This document shows positions 8,988 through 17,608 of a stretch of 64,000 nt of DNA, piece by piece. Numbering within the stretch: position 1 is the first letter of the stretch; the number at the start of each line of letters is the position of its first letter. The position numbers were made by a program, and so were the translations under genes. Source of the stretch: CAZNOG01 sp964574635 (GTDB lineage Bacteria > Bacteroidota > Bacteroidia > Flavobacteriales_D > Cryomorphaceae); the NCBI GenBank assembly GCA_964574635.1, contig CAZNOG010000003.1:124001-188000 (forward strand), in the 5' to 3' direction. Under the pieces are notes generated by a model. It made no database searches. It was not told where the DNA came from and was given only the letters and a program-made list of their open reading frames with translations.

Positions 8988-10331
8988 TTAACCTCCTTTG
9001 GTTTGATTGGGGTTGCTTTTTCCTCGCGGGCGTTTTCCTTGCTTGCCGCCGCTGTCGGGACGGGTGCCGCCCTTTCGTTTTTTGAACTTCGGTTTTTTGG
9101 ACGCACCGGATTTCACCGCTTCTTTTTCTTTGCCCGACTTTTTCTTTTTCGCTTGGTCGGATTGGGATTTCTTCCCTTTGCCCCGTCGGCTTTTCAGCTT
9201 TTTGTCGAACCGGGTCAAGCTGTCTTGGCCTACGGCGTTCGAGTACTCGTGCTCTTCGACGGTTTCCTTTTTTACGGCGAATTCCTGCAGGCTCTCGGGC
9301 AACGTGCCGCTCTTGTTCAGTTCGAGCAGCGCTTTGACTTGTTCGACTTCGAGTGCCACGGGATTGGCGTGGTGGTCGTCGGCCATGATGTACCACATCA
9401 CGCCTTTGAAAATATCGGTTTTGAGGTGTTTCGCCCTGCCTTTTTTGGTTTCGATGCTGTTGGCGTGTTTGGGAAAATGCTTCAACGCGTCCAAATAGGC
9501 GTCGAGTTCGTAGTTAAGGCAGCACTTCAATTTCCCGCATTGGCCGGCGAGTTTCTGGGTGTTCAACGCCAATTGCTGGTATCTGGCGGCGCTGTTGGAA
9601 ACGGTTCGGAAGTCGCGGAGCCAAGTGCTGCAGCACAACTCCCTGCCGCAGGATCCGATACCGCCCAGTCTCCCCGCTTCTTGTCGGGCGCCGATTTGCT
9701 TCATTTCGATGCGCACGCGGAACGCCTCCGAATACTTTTTGATGAGTTCGCGGAAATCCACGCGTCCACGGGCGGTGTAGTATATGATCACCTTCGTATT
9801 GTCGCCCTGGAACTCGATGTCGCTGATTTTCATTTCAAGACCCAAGGAGTCGGCGATGGTTCGAGCGTGGCTCAGGGTTTCTTTTTCCCGACCCCGCGCT
9901 TCTTTCCACAGAGCGATATCCGCCTCCGTGGCTTTGCGCAGCACTTTTTTCAGTTCCCGGGCGTACTTCGCGGGTTTCTTTCCGGTATCCGTAGCGGGGT
10001 TTTTGGTCGAAACCCCCATTTTATCCATTTGTAGCCGCGCGAGTTCACCGGCTGCCGACACCGTGCCCAAGTCGGTTCCGGGGCTGCCTTCCACCACCAC
10101 GGCATCGCCGATGTTCAGCGGGTAGGGGGTGGCGTTGAAGTAAAAGTCTTTCCGGGTGTTTTTAAACCGAATTTCCACGTATTCGAAAGGCGGCATATTG
10201 CCCGGCAATTCCATGTTCGCCAACCAGTCGTAGACGGCGAGTTTGTCACATCCGCCCGATGAGCAAGTACCGTTGTTGCGGCAGCCCCGAGGCATTCCAT
10301 TCGTTCCGGTACCACATGATTCGCATCCCAT
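8988..10331 (-). CDS. ricT: PSP1-domain protein, RicT/YaaT family
   Basis: This 447-residue cytoplasmic protein has a cysteine-rich start (CESCG...CRNNGTCSSGGC), the PSP1 domain, and the conserved cysteine blocks GIGSCGRELCCS and CGKLKCCLNYE. In Bacillus the homologue belongs to the RicA/F/T complex, which binds iron-sulfur clusters and controls RNase Y-dependent RNA maturation. The role in Bacteroidota, which lack RicA and RicF as far as I know, is not established. Residues 377-447 form a very basic lysine/arginine/glycine-rich tail that is probably disordered and may bind nucleic acid. The gene lies between holB (18-bp gap) and gldH. Confidence 0.85.
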   Translation of the reverse strand: MGCESCGTGTNGMPRGCRNNGTCSSGGCDKLAVYDWLANMELPGNMPPFEYVEIRFKNTRKDFYFNATPYPLNIGDAVVVEGSPGTDLGTVSAAGELARLQMDKMGVSTKNPATDTGKKPAKYARELKKVLRKATEADIALWKEARGREKETLSHARTIADSLGLEMKISDIEFQGDNTKVIIYYTARGRVDFRELIKKYSEAFRVRIEMKQIGARQEAGRLGGIGSCGRELCCSTWLRDFRTVSNSAARYQQLALNTQKLAGQCGKLKCCLNYELDAYLDALKHFPKHANSIETKKGRAKHLKTDIFKGVMWYIMADDHHANPVALEVEQVKALLELNKSGTLPESLQEFAVKKETVEEHEYSNAVGQDSLTRFDKKLKSRRGKGKKSQSDQAKKKKSGKEKEAVKSGASKKPKFKKRKGGTRPDSGGKQGKRPRGKSNPNQTKGG

Positions 10332-10349
10332 TTTCTCTCCGTTTTGGGT

Positions 10350-11528
10350 TTATGCCGCCCGTCCGCCGTGATTCGCCGAGCTTTGCGGCTCCGAAAAGAG
10401 GCGCATCAATTCGTAGCTCGTCTTCATGAACAACAGACCGGGGTTGGCATTGCGGGTCACCAGGTAGTGCGCGTTATTCAGAACGTCGTGAAATCCACCC
10501 AAGTCTTTCGACACGATATACGGGGCGAACTTCTCCGCGAACTCGGCCGCTTCGGGATCGAACCCGGCTTTGGCCGACCCAAGGGTGGTGTACAATAGGC
10601 TGTGATGCAAAAATGCAAGCGTGTATTCCAAAAACCGGTTCTGGTCGTCGCGTTTCAACTTCGCTATTTCCCCCGCCACTTCCAAGGCCTTCCCGGGGCT
10701 CTTGCTCACGCAGGCACGCATCCAATCCCGCATCAGGGGGAAGTACACGCTGAGTTCGGAACTTCCTTCCATGGCGATGGTGCGCGCCGTATGGTAGCTG
10801 CCCTCGGCGAGTTGAGCGGCCCGTTTGGCAACGGTGGCCGAAACTCCTTCGCGATTCACCAGCGCATGTGCCAGGGCATCTTCACCGATACGTGCGCAGC
10901 GCATGAGCTGCATCCTCGAAAGGATGGTCGGCAAGATGGCGTCGGGTTGCGAGGTCACCGCCAGAATCAAGGTCCGCCCGGGAGGTTCTTCCAACGTCTT
11001 CAACAAGGCGTTGGCGGCCTGGGCGTTCATTTTTTCCGGCATCCAGATAACCAAAATCTTATGCCCCCCCATGAAAGCGTTCAACGAGAGTTTGGAAACG
11101 ATCTCCCGACTTTCCTCCACCGGGATGATGGACTTTTTATTTTCCCCGCCCATTTCCGATTCCCAATCTTGAAGGGTCAAGTAGGGCCGTTGAACCACGG
11201 TTTGAATGAAGGTCCTTCTCAAGGCGTTGTGGCGGGACGAATCCCCGCCTTTCGCTTTGGAGGCTTCGGATTTTATGATGGGAAAGGTGAAATGGAGGTC
11301 GGGGTGCCCCAACCCGTCCATTTGCTTACAACTGTTGCAATTTCCACAGCGGTCTTCTTGACTGCGGTCTCGGCAGAACACATACCCCGCCAACGCAAGG
11401 GCCAATGGCAAATTGCCGCCGCCCTCTACTCCCGCAATCATCATGGCGTGCGCGATCTGTCCCGTCTGAACAGCGCGAATCATAGACCTTTTCAGGTCTT
11501 CCTGACCAATGACATCCGCAAAATACAA
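10350..11528 (-). CDS. holB: DNA polymerase III delta' subunit
   Basis: This 392-residue clamp-loader subunit starts with the family pattern F-ADVIGQEDLKRSM. Its P-loop is degenerate (GVEGGGNLPLAL), as expected for delta', which does not hydrolyse ATP. A four-cysteine zinc module follows (CRDRSQEDRCGNCNSC), then the sensor region with LLKTLEEPP. The start codon is TTG at 11528; no better start exists in frame, and the N-terminal match to the family supports it. It is the first gene of the minus-strand string and has a good promoter just upstream. Confidence 0.9.
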   Translation of the reverse strand: MYFADVIGQEDLKRSMIRAVQTGQIAHAMMIAGVEGGGNLPLALALAGYVFCRDRSQEDRCGNCNSCKQMDGLGHPDLHFTFPIIKSEASKAKGGDSSRHNALRRTFIQTVVQRPYLTLQDWESEMGGENKKSIIPVEESREIVSKLSLNAFMGGHKILVIWMPEKMNAQAANALLKTLEEPPGRTLILAVTSQPDAILPTILSRMQLMRCARIGEDALAHALVNREGVSATVAKRAAQLAEGSYHTARTIAMEGSSELSVYFPLMRDWMRACVSKSPGKALEVAGEIAKLKRDDQNRFLEYTLAFLHHSLLYTTLGSAKAGFDPEAAEFAEKFAPYIVSKDLGGFHDVLNNAHYLVTRNANPGLLFMKTSYELMRLFSEPQSSANHGGRAA

Positions 11529-11547
11529 TGTGTGAAATATGAAAAGC

Positions 11548-11576
11548 CAAAGTTACAAATAATACATACCCGCAAA
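11548..11576 (-). promoter_or_regulatory. promoter for the holB-ricT-gldH-PBP1A string
   Basis: On the minus strand, TTTG (11573-11576) is followed after 17 nt by TAACTTTG (11548-11555), matching the Bacteroidota -33/-7 pattern. The TTG start of holB is 19 bases beyond the box, giving a leader of about 12-14 nt. Confidence 0.55.
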
Positions 11577-11702
11577 GGGGATTCCGCGCAACCACGCTCC
11601 AACCGATCCGCCTGTACGAGGAGAGGGCTGCTCTTCCCTTTTCCGCCGAAAAATCGCGCCAATGGCTTTTCCACGGAGGGCCGACTTCTGCACGCGTCGC
11701 CT

Positions 11703-11710
11703 TATCTTTG
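11703..11710 (+). promoter_or_regulatory. -7 box upstream of pgk
   Basis: TATCTTTG matches TAnnTTTG, 42 bases before the pgk ATG. No clear -33 element is visible at the usual spacing. It lies in the 224-bp divergent space between holB and pgk. Confidence 0.45.
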
Positions 11711-11752
11711 TAACCGTGTAAGCAGTAAAAACCTTCGCAAACGCTTTGCGCC

Positions 11753-12946
11753 ATGATAAAATTGGAAGACTACGATTTTCAAAATAAACGCGCCTTGGTC
11801 CGCGTCGACTTCAACGTACCTCTGGACAAGACGCAGCGAGTTACCGACGCGACCCGGATACTCAAAGCCGCTCCCACCATCAAAACCATCCTCAAAAAAG
11901 GCGGTTCGGTGGTTTTGATGTCTCACTTGGGACGACCCAAAGGAAAGGCCGACGACGCGTATTCCCTGCGCCACGTGGTGGAAACCCTCAAGATGGCCAT
12001 CGATAGCCCCGTAGATTTCGCGGACGACTGCATCGGTCCGGAAGCCCGGGAAAAGTCGTCGAAACTGCAGCCGGGCGACGTCTTGCTTTTGGAAAATCTG
12101 AGGTTCCACAAAGAAGAAACCGAAGGGGACGAATATTTCGCCGGGCAGCTGGCCGAACACGGCGATTGCTACGTGAACGACGCCTTCGGAACCGCCCACC
12201 GCGCCCACGCCTCTACGGCGACCATCGCCAACTTTTTCCCTACCGACAAAATGTTCGGCCTTCTCCTCCGCGAAGAAATCGACAACTTGGAGCGCATGAT
12301 GAACAGCGACGACAAGCCTGTGGTGGCCATCATCGGCGGTGCGAAGGTGAGTTCGAAAATCACCGTGCTGCAAAACCTCCTCGACAAGGTGGACCACATC
12401 ATCGTGGGCGGTGGGATGGCGTTTACTTTTATAAAGGCCCAAGGCGGTAAAGTCGGAAATTCCATGGTGGAAGACGATTTCATCGAAACCGCAAAGGAAT
12501 TGCTCGAAGCGGCCAAAAACAAAGGCGTCGACATTCACCTGCCGACCGACGCGGTGATCGCCGACGATTTCCGGGAAGACGCCAGTACCGACGTGTGTCC
12601 CGCGAACGACATCCCGGACGGTTGGATGGGCTTGGACATCGGACCGGAAACCATACAAGCGTTTTCCAAAGTGATTTCCCAGGCGAAAGTCATCCTGTGG
12701 AATGGCCCCATGGGAGTGTTCGAAATGGATGCGTTTTCAAGAGGCACTTCCGTGATCGCCAAATGCGTGGCCGACACCACCGAAAGCCATTACGCGTACT
12801 CCCTTGTGGGTGGGGGCGATTCGGTTGCGGCAATCCATAAATTCGGTCGGGAAGACGACGTGAGCTACGTGTCGACGGGCGGTGGCGCCATGCTCGAATA
12901 CCTCGAAGGAAAAACCCTTCCCGGTATTGCGGCAATCATGGATTGA
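11753..12946 (+). CDS. pgk: phosphoglycerate kinase
   Basis: This 397-residue glycolytic enzyme interconverts 1,3-bisphosphoglycerate plus ADP and 3-phosphoglycerate plus ATP. The substrate-binding N-terminal signature VRVDFNVPLD is near residue 20, with SHLGRP and the hinge and nucleotide-site motifs ALGNGPMGVFE-like (WNGPMGVFE) and GGGDSVAA. The length is standard for bacterial Pgk. It is transcribed alone, divergently from holB and convergently with the CvpA gene. Nothing is missing. Confidence 0.97.
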   Translation: MIKLEDYDFQNKRALVRVDFNVPLDKTQRVTDATRILKAAPTIKTILKKGGSVVLMSHLGRPKGKADDAYSLRHVVETLKMAIDSPVDFADDCIGPEAREKSSKLQPGDVLLLENLRFHKEETEGDEYFAGQLAEHGDCYVNDAFGTAHRAHASTATIANFFPTDKMFGLLLREEIDNLERMMNSDDKPVVAIIGGAKVSSKITVLQNLLDKVDHIIVGGGMAFTFIKAQGGKVGNSMVEDDFIETAKELLEAAKNKGVDIHLPTDAVIADDFREDASTDVCPANDIPDGWMGLDIGPETIQAFSKVISQAKVILWNGPMGVFEMDAFSRGTSVIAKCVADTTESHYAYSLVGGGDSVAAIHKFGREDDVSYVSTGGGAMLEYLEGKTLPGIAAIMD

Positions 12947-12999
12947 GACGGAGGGTGGTCGGCAGTTTCCGTAGATCGCGGAGCGCATTTCAAATGTGA

Positions 13000-13554
13000 T
13001 TACTCACCTTCGCTGTCATCGCCCGGGAAGGCGAATGACGGCTCCAGACGGTCGTAAGGAATTTCGAAATCCGCTTTATCCATGATCCAAGGGTAGACGA
13101 AGGGGATGATTTTACTCACCGGTCGGTAGAGCAGGGAGTTCTCGATCCGTTCTTCCCCTATCCAAGCGCGCACCGCGGGCATGCGGTCCACGGCGAAGAC
13201 GAGACACCCCACGAACAGCATCCATTTGGCGGCACCGAAAACCAAACCGAAAAGTCGGTTGACCAATCCCAGGGCCACCAATTGCAGGATTTTTTGCAAC
13301 GCCCGGCCAAACAGGTGCACCCCTACGACGATCAAAATGAAGATCACGGCAAAGCCCAATAGCTGGCTCATGGACTCCACGGTATTGAACTGCTCGTGAA
13401 TGTACGTTCCGGCCCGTGCCCCGAAGGCCAGAGCGCCATAAACCCCGAGGATGAGCGCCATGAGTGTGGATATCTCCAGAATGAAACCGCGGCGGAAACC
13501 GCGGAACATGCCCCAAAGTATCGGGATGGCGATGACGGCGTCCAGGACGTTCAT
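13000..13554 (-). CDS. CvpA family membrane protein
   Basis: This 184-residue protein has four hydrophobic segments and a CvpA-like N-terminus (MNVLDAVIAIPILWGMFRGFRRG), the family needed for colicin V production and linked to membrane and cell-envelope homeostasis. A much longer frame is open upstream, but the ATG at 13554 gives the typical N-terminus and overlaps the stop of the preceding gene as ATGA, so translation is probably coupled. The C-terminus is acidic. A specific function cannot be read from the sequence. Confidence 0.85.
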   Translation of the reverse strand: MNVLDAVIAIPILWGMFRGFRRGFILEISTLMALILGVYGALAFGARAGTYIHEQFNTVESMSQLLGFAVIFILIVVGVHLFGRALQKILQLVALGLVNRLFGLVFGAAKWMLFVGCLVFAVDRMPAVRAWIGEERIENSLLYRPVSKIIPFVYPWIMDKADFEIPYDRLEPSFAFPGDDSEGE

Positions 13555-13961
13555 CAGATGATCAATACGCCTTTTCGATTCATCAGCGTAACTTGAGTAA
13601 GGTGGTTCTCGGTGATGGCACCAGCCGGGAACACGTATTTCTTGTCGAAGAGTCCGCCACCCAGAAAAAAGCTCACCCAGTACTGGTTCGTAAAACCGAA
13701 AAGCTCTTCCATGATGGGCTCGATTTTCACGAAACTCCGCGCCGGCAACACTTCGAGATGGTGCCGCAGTTGTGACGTTTCCCGTTTTTCTTTCCCGATG
13801 TTGTCGTAACCCCGCGATACGACGATCACGTTTTCTATGGCGATGTCCGAGAAATTGAGAAGGTACACGTACCACTGTGTTTCCGTTCCCTCACCCTCGT
13901 TTTCGGGCACCGCGGCCACACCGATGTTCTGCACCTTGGGTTCGTCGATGTCTTTTATCAC
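13554..13961 (-). CDS. conserved Bacteroidota protein next to CvpA, function unknown
   Basis: This soluble protein of 135 residues starts at GTG 13961 (VIKDIDEPKV). It has no signal or membrane segment. The pattern YVYLLN-----IENVIVVSRGYD, RHHLEVLPARSFVKIE and a C-terminal KGVLI is one I recognise as a family found beside cvpA in many Bacteroidota. It is often mis-annotated as a phenylalanyl-tRNA synthetase subunit, but it has none of that enzyme's motifs. It overlaps the CvpA start by ATGA. Its role is unknown. Confidence 0.75.
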   Translation of the reverse strand: MIKDIDEPKVQNIGVAAVPENEGEGTETQWYVYLLNFSDIAIENVIVVSRGYDNIGKEKRETSQLRHHLEVLPARSFVKIEPIMEELFGFTNQYWVSFFLGGGLFDKKYVFPAGAITENHLTQVTLMNRKGVLII

Positions 13962-13981
13962 GTTGAAAATGAATATTTACC

Positions 13982-14018
13982 CCCGCGAAAATGCGGGCGG
14001 AAGGGTTTTTCAAAGGTA
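13982..14018 (-). promoter_or_regulatory. -7 box and short leader hairpin before the CvpA pair
   Basis: On the minus strand TACCTTTG (14011-14018) matches TAnnTTTG. The leader then contains a perfect 5-bp hairpin CCCGC-loop-GCGGG (13982-13997) ending about 20 bases before the GTG start. With no T-run after it, it does not look like a terminator; it could influence translation initiation or be chance. The rest of 14019-14149 shows nothing further. Confidence 0.4.
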
Positions 14019-14149
14019 ATGATTCCGTCGATTCACGCGGGGTGACCGCCATCGCGTGTACGGCCCTTGAAAAAACGTTCTAATTGCATTAGACACAATC
14101 GCTTGCGTGGAATGAACACGGTCAGCCACACCCACAAAGCCCCAAACCT

Positions 14150-15157
14150 TTACTTCGCCAATGCGTCCTTGAAATAATCGATCACCTCGATTTCAATGGG
14201 GTCGACGTCGCGACGTACGGCCAAATAATACGATATCCAATCGGCCAAATGGATGAGGTAGTAAAGCCTCGCGATGCGGGTATCGCCTTGGGCGTGAAGC
14301 TCGATGACGCGTTCGGCATGCCGGGAAATGATCTCCTTGCTCAATTCCATGCGGCGCACGGTGCCGGGGTGATCCTCGGGGCTGCGGATCAGCAGTACGG
14401 TGTGGTTCTTCGCCGCACCAGCCCAGCCCACCAATTCGTTGTGGTTCATTTCGGGCAAGACGTGGTGCCACGTGAGTATTTTCGCGTTTTCGTTCAGTTG
14501 TTGTCGAAGTCGCACGGCCACCCCTTCGAGGTAAGTCTCCGCGTAGATGATGGGCGCGGTGCCGTGAATGGCCTCGGCCACCTCGCGGGCGCGCGTGCGA
14601 ATGGATTCCGTTTCCCGCTTCAGGAACGCGGCCGCATCGGCCAAGTCGTTTTTGAACTCGTCGCTGATCAATCCGTAGGCGTGGAAGGCGAAAAGAACCT
14701 GTATGGCGTTGTACCCGAAGCTCGTGCGCGGCGGTTGCCCCGCCGGGATGAGAATGAGGTTCAAGTCGTTTTTCCGCGCGATTTCCTCCAATTTTCCTCC
14801 CGATGTGATGCACACCACGGAGGCTCCGGCTTTCAAGGCTTGCTCAAGGGTGCTGAGGGTTTCTTCGGTGTTTCCGCTGTAGCTCGACGCGATGAACAGG
14901 GTTTCGGGTCCCACGAACGCCGGTATGCGGTAATCGTGCACGAGGGTGATGGGTACCGGGCAGACGTCCCACACGAGTTGCGACATGATCTTTCCGCCTA
15001 TGCCCGAGCCGCCCAAGCCCGAGATCAACACGTTGGAAACGCGTCCTACGGCGAAAGTTCCCACCGCCTTTTCTCCGATTTGTAAAGCCTGGGGCAGGTT
15101 GTCCGGAAAAAGGGCGATGAGCCTTTCCATTTCCGATATCGCTTCTTGTTTGGTCAT
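14150..15157 (-). CDS. bifunctional glucose/mannose-6-phosphate isomerase (SIS domains)
   Basis: This 335-residue enzyme of the archaeal/Bacteroidota PGI/PMI type has two sugar-isomerase folds. It interconverts fructose-6-phosphate with glucose-6-phosphate and with mannose-6-phosphate. Visible motifs are GLGGSGIGG (about 47-55), the phosphate-binding SYSGNTEET (about 92-100), PPRTSFGY, and LPEMNHNE with the catalytic glutamate and histidine of this family. The start ATG at 15157 fits the family N-terminus. The gene stands alone. Confidence 0.88.
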   Translation of the reverse strand: MTKQEAISEMERLIALFPDNLPQALQIGEKAVGTFAVGRVSNVLISGLGGSGIGGKIMSQLVWDVCPVPITLVHDYRIPAFVGPETLFIASSYSGNTEETLSTLEQALKAGASVVCITSGGKLEEIARKNDLNLILIPAGQPPRTSFGYNAIQVLFAFHAYGLISDEFKNDLADAAAFLKRETESIRTRAREVAEAIHGTAPIIYAETYLEGVAVRLRQQLNENAKILTWHHVLPEMNHNELVGWAGAAKNHTVLLIRSPEDHPGTVRRMELSKEIISRHAERVIELHAQGDTRIARLYYLIHLADWISYYLAVRRDVDPIEIEVIDYFKDALAK

Positions 15158-15282
15158 TGATGTGCTTTTGGTACAGCCGATTTACGCAGGCCGGGCGCCG
15201 ATGGTTGCTCCGAGCCGACGAATGACAAAAGTGCGCAACTTTCCGCAGTTATGCGACGGGCGCCACGGAAATAGGTGGGTGA

Positions 15283-15297
15283 GGGTTTTTGTGGGTG
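15283..15297. repeat. 15-bp intergenic repeat, copy 1
   Basis: GGGTTTTTGTGGGTG is identical to copies at 49656-49670 and 59323-59337. Here it sits in the 217-bp space between the isomerase gene (minus) and lysS (plus), inside a longer G/T-rich run (15275-15300). On the minus strand it reads as an A/C-rich tract, as do the other copies. Function unknown. Confidence 0.45.
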
Positions 15298-15351
15298 GGT
15301 CGTCATGCGTGTAGGGGGACTTCACGCGGGATGTCGCCCTCGCCATTTCAT

Positions 15352-15359
15352 TATCTTTG
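15352..15359 (+). promoter_or_regulatory. -7 box for lysS
   Basis: TATCTTTG matches TAnnTTTG and ends 15 bases before the lysS ATG (15375), giving a leader under about 10 nt. An alternative TTG start at 15357 lies inside the box and is therefore unlikely. Confidence 0.55.
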
Positions 15360-15374
15360 CGAAAAATTTATCCG

Positions 15375-17114
15375 ATGAACTTTTCTTCCCTCAGCGAGCA
15401 AGAAAGAATCCGACGCCAAACCCTCGAAAGCATTCGCGCCAAAGGCATTAATCCATACCCGGCCGCCGAAGTGAAACGCACCCACGTGGCCGCCGAAGTA
15501 TTGGATGGTTTTGAAAGCGAGGTTGCGGAGTGGAAGGAAGTGTCGCTCGCCGGGCGATTGGTCAACAAACGAATCATGGGAAAGGCGTCCTTCGCCGAAC
15601 TCATGGATGAGTCGGGCACCATTCAGCTCTATTTCAACCGCGATGAAATCTGCCCCGGAGAAGACAAGTCGCGGTACAACGATTTTTTCAAGAAGGACAT
15701 CGACCGGGGTGACTTCATCGCGGTGAGCGGCTACGTTTTTCGCACGCAAGTGGGAGAAATTTCCATCGGTGTGAAGTATTTCGATTTGCTCAGCAAGTCT
15801 CTCCGCCCACTGCCATTTCCAAAAACCGACGAAGAGGGCAAGGTGCACGATGCCTTTACCGATCCCGAACAGCGGTACCGCATGCGGTACGTCGACTTGG
15901 TGGTGAATCCCTCCGTGCGCGACATCTTCGTGAAGCGCACCAAAATGGTCGACGCCATGCGCAGGTATTTCAACGAAAAGGGATACTTGGAAGTGGATAC
16001 GCCCATTTTGCAACCCATTCCGGGTGGGGCGGCGGCGCGTCCTTTCGTGACCCATCACAACGCTTTGGACATCCCGTTGTACTTGCGTGTCGCCAACGAG
16101 CTGTACCTCAAGCGATTGATAGTCGGCGGTTTCGAGGGCGTGTACGAATTCGCCCGGAACTTCCGCAATGAAGGCATGGACCGAACCCACAATCCGGAGT
16201 TTACGGTCATGGAAATCTACGTGGCCTACAAAGACTACCTCTGGATGATGGAATTTACCGAGAATCTACTCGAGCGGGTAGCCACGGAAGTAAACGGCGA
16301 GCCGGTGGCACATTTCGGAGGTGAAGCCATTTCATTCAAGGCTCCTTTCACCCGGATGACCATGACCGACGCCATAAAAAAATACGCGGGAGTGGATATT
16401 ACCGGTGCGGACGAAGAGAAGCTAAGGGAGATTTGCAGGCGTTTGGAAATACCCGTCGACGAAAAGATGGGAAAAGGAAAACTCATCGACGAGATCTTCG
16501 GGGCAAAGTGTGAGAAGAACCTCATCCAGCCCACCTTCATCACGGATTATCCCGTGGAGATGTCGCCCCTGTGCAAAAAGCACCGCGACAATCCCGACCT
16601 CACCGAGAGATTCGAGCTCATCATCAACGGAAAAGAAATCGCCAATGCGTATACCGAGCTCAACGACCCCATCGATCAGTTGAATCGATTCGAGGAGCAA
16701 CTGCGGCTTTCCGAAAAAGGCGATGACGAGGCCATGTTTATCGATCGGGATTTCCTGCGCGCGCTGGAGTACGGCATGCCTCCCACGGCGGGCCTGGGCA
16801 TCGGGATGGATCGTTTGGCGATGTTGCTGACGGGTCAAACCTCCATACAGGAAGTTCTGTTCTTCCCTCAGATGCGTCCCGAGAAACGCAAATCGAGCGA
16901 TACGCCCGGCGATTTCCAATCGATCGGTGTGCCGGCCGAATGGGCGGAGATCGTCGTAAAGGCGGGTTTTGCCAGCGTGGAGCAATTCAAACGGGAAAAG
17001 CCCACCGTCATTCACCAAAAGTTGAACGGCTTCCGGAAGAAAAACAAGTTGGATATTCCCTCGCTTCAACTGGAAGCGGTCGAGGGTTGGTTGACCGCCG
17101 CGAAGGAAAGCTGA
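15375..17114 (+). CDS. lysS: lysyl-tRNA synthetase, class II
   Basis: This 579-residue enzyme charges tRNA(Lys). The N-terminal OB-fold anticodon-binding domain (SLAGRLVNKRIMGKASF region) is followed by the class II catalytic core, with motif 2 FRNEGMDRTHNPEFT and motif 3 GLGIGMDRL. A C-terminal extension of about 70 residues after motif 3 resembles the tail I associate with Bacteroidota LysRS; it looks helical. The start is ATG 15375, because the upstream TTG sits within the promoter box. Confidence 0.96.
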   Translation: MNFSSLSEQERIRRQTLESIRAKGINPYPAAEVKRTHVAAEVLDGFESEVAEWKEVSLAGRLVNKRIMGKASFAELMDESGTIQLYFNRDEICPGEDKSRYNDFFKKDIDRGDFIAVSGYVFRTQVGEISIGVKYFDLLSKSLRPLPFPKTDEEGKVHDAFTDPEQRYRMRYVDLVVNPSVRDIFVKRTKMVDAMRRYFNEKGYLEVDTPILQPIPGGAAARPFVTHHNALDIPLYLRVANELYLKRLIVGGFEGVYEFARNFRNEGMDRTHNPEFTVMEIYVAYKDYLWMMEFTENLLERVATEVNGEPVAHFGGEAISFKAPFTRMTMTDAIKKYAGVDITGADEEKLREICRRLEIPVDEKMGKGKLIDEIFGAKCEKNLIQPTFITDYPVEMSPLCKKHRDNPDLTERFELIINGKEIANAYTELNDPIDQLNRFEEQLRLSEKGDDEAMFIDRDFLRALEYGMPPTAGLGIGMDRLAMLLTGQTSIQEVLFFPQMRPEKRKSSDTPGDFQSIGVPAEWAEIVVKAGFASVEQFKREKPTVIHQKLNGFRKKNKLDIPSLQLEAVEGWLTAAKES

Positions 17115-17130
17115 TCGGGAAAAACCCGGA

Positions 17131-17373
17131 TTACAAGCGTTGGGATTGCAGCCTTTGGGAGAGCAATACCCTCAAATACCGGTGGTTGTCGAAAGGCGAC
17201 TTGGAAAGTATCACGGCTCCTGCACCGACGTATTGAAGGATTGGTTGAGCCATCAAGGCTCCTTGTACGAGCAAGGCGAGACCCGCACCGAGAAAAAGAA
17301 AGAATATGATGGAGTACGCTCTGCACAAGCGACGGAGTTTCCTCTCCGGGAGAGATTGAATTTCTGACTTCAT
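17131..17373 (-). CDS. small two-span membrane protein, hypothetical
   Basis: An 80-residue frame starts at ATG 17373 (MKSEIQSLPERKLRRLC). A basic N-terminus precedes two closely spaced hydrophobic stretches (IIFFLFLGAGLALLVQGALM and ILQYVGAGAVIL) and a basic tail. The hydrophobic pattern argues for a real protein, but I recognise no family. It is convergent with lysS (16-bp gap) and its start faces the promoter region of the lyase gene. A longer upstream start at 17421 is possible. Confidence 0.5.
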   Translation of the reverse strand: MKSEIQSLPERKLRRLCRAYSIIFFLFLGAGLALLVQGALMAQPILQYVGAGAVILSKSPFDNHRYLRVLLSQRLQSQRL

Positions 17374-17481
17374 AGGAATAAAATTCGTCGGGGAGGAACA
17401 GGTTTTACGGCCGAAAGGCAAAACGGTTTCAAACCGACGAACGATTTATTGGAGTTAAAAGTCCTTTATTCGTTAATTGAG

Positions 17482-17489
17482 TATTTTTG
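17482..17489 (+). promoter_or_regulatory. -7 box for the beta-eliminating lyase gene
   Basis: TATTTTTG matches TAnnTTTG. Transcription from here gives a leader of about 110 nt, long compared with other genes in the window. The leader contains a 9-bp imperfect stem (17504-17529, GGGGCTCGA with TCGAGGCTCC) and the palindrome at 17541-17555. Confidence 0.5.
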
Positions 17490-17540
17490 CACCGAATTTA
17501 CGGGGGGCTCGACGCGGAATCGAGGCTCCGACCGGGCGGA

Positions 17541-17555
17541 CCGGAAATTTTCCGG
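17541..17555. promoter_or_regulatory. palindrome CCGGAAA-T-TTTCCGG in the lyase leader
   Basis: A perfect 7+1+7 palindrome lies about 50 bases downstream of the presumed transcription start and 54 bases before the ATG. It suits a dimeric repressor operator. No regulator gene is adjacent, so this is only a candidate. Confidence 0.3.
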
Positions 17556-17608
17556 ACAACCAAGGTAAGGATTTCCTCCGAATGATTCAATGAAAAAATA
17601 ACATATCC

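Noticed and set aside
17113..17132. Hairpin CGGG-AAAAA-CCCG after lysS as a terminator
   Set aside because: Only four to five pairs and no T-run on either strand; not strong enough to call.
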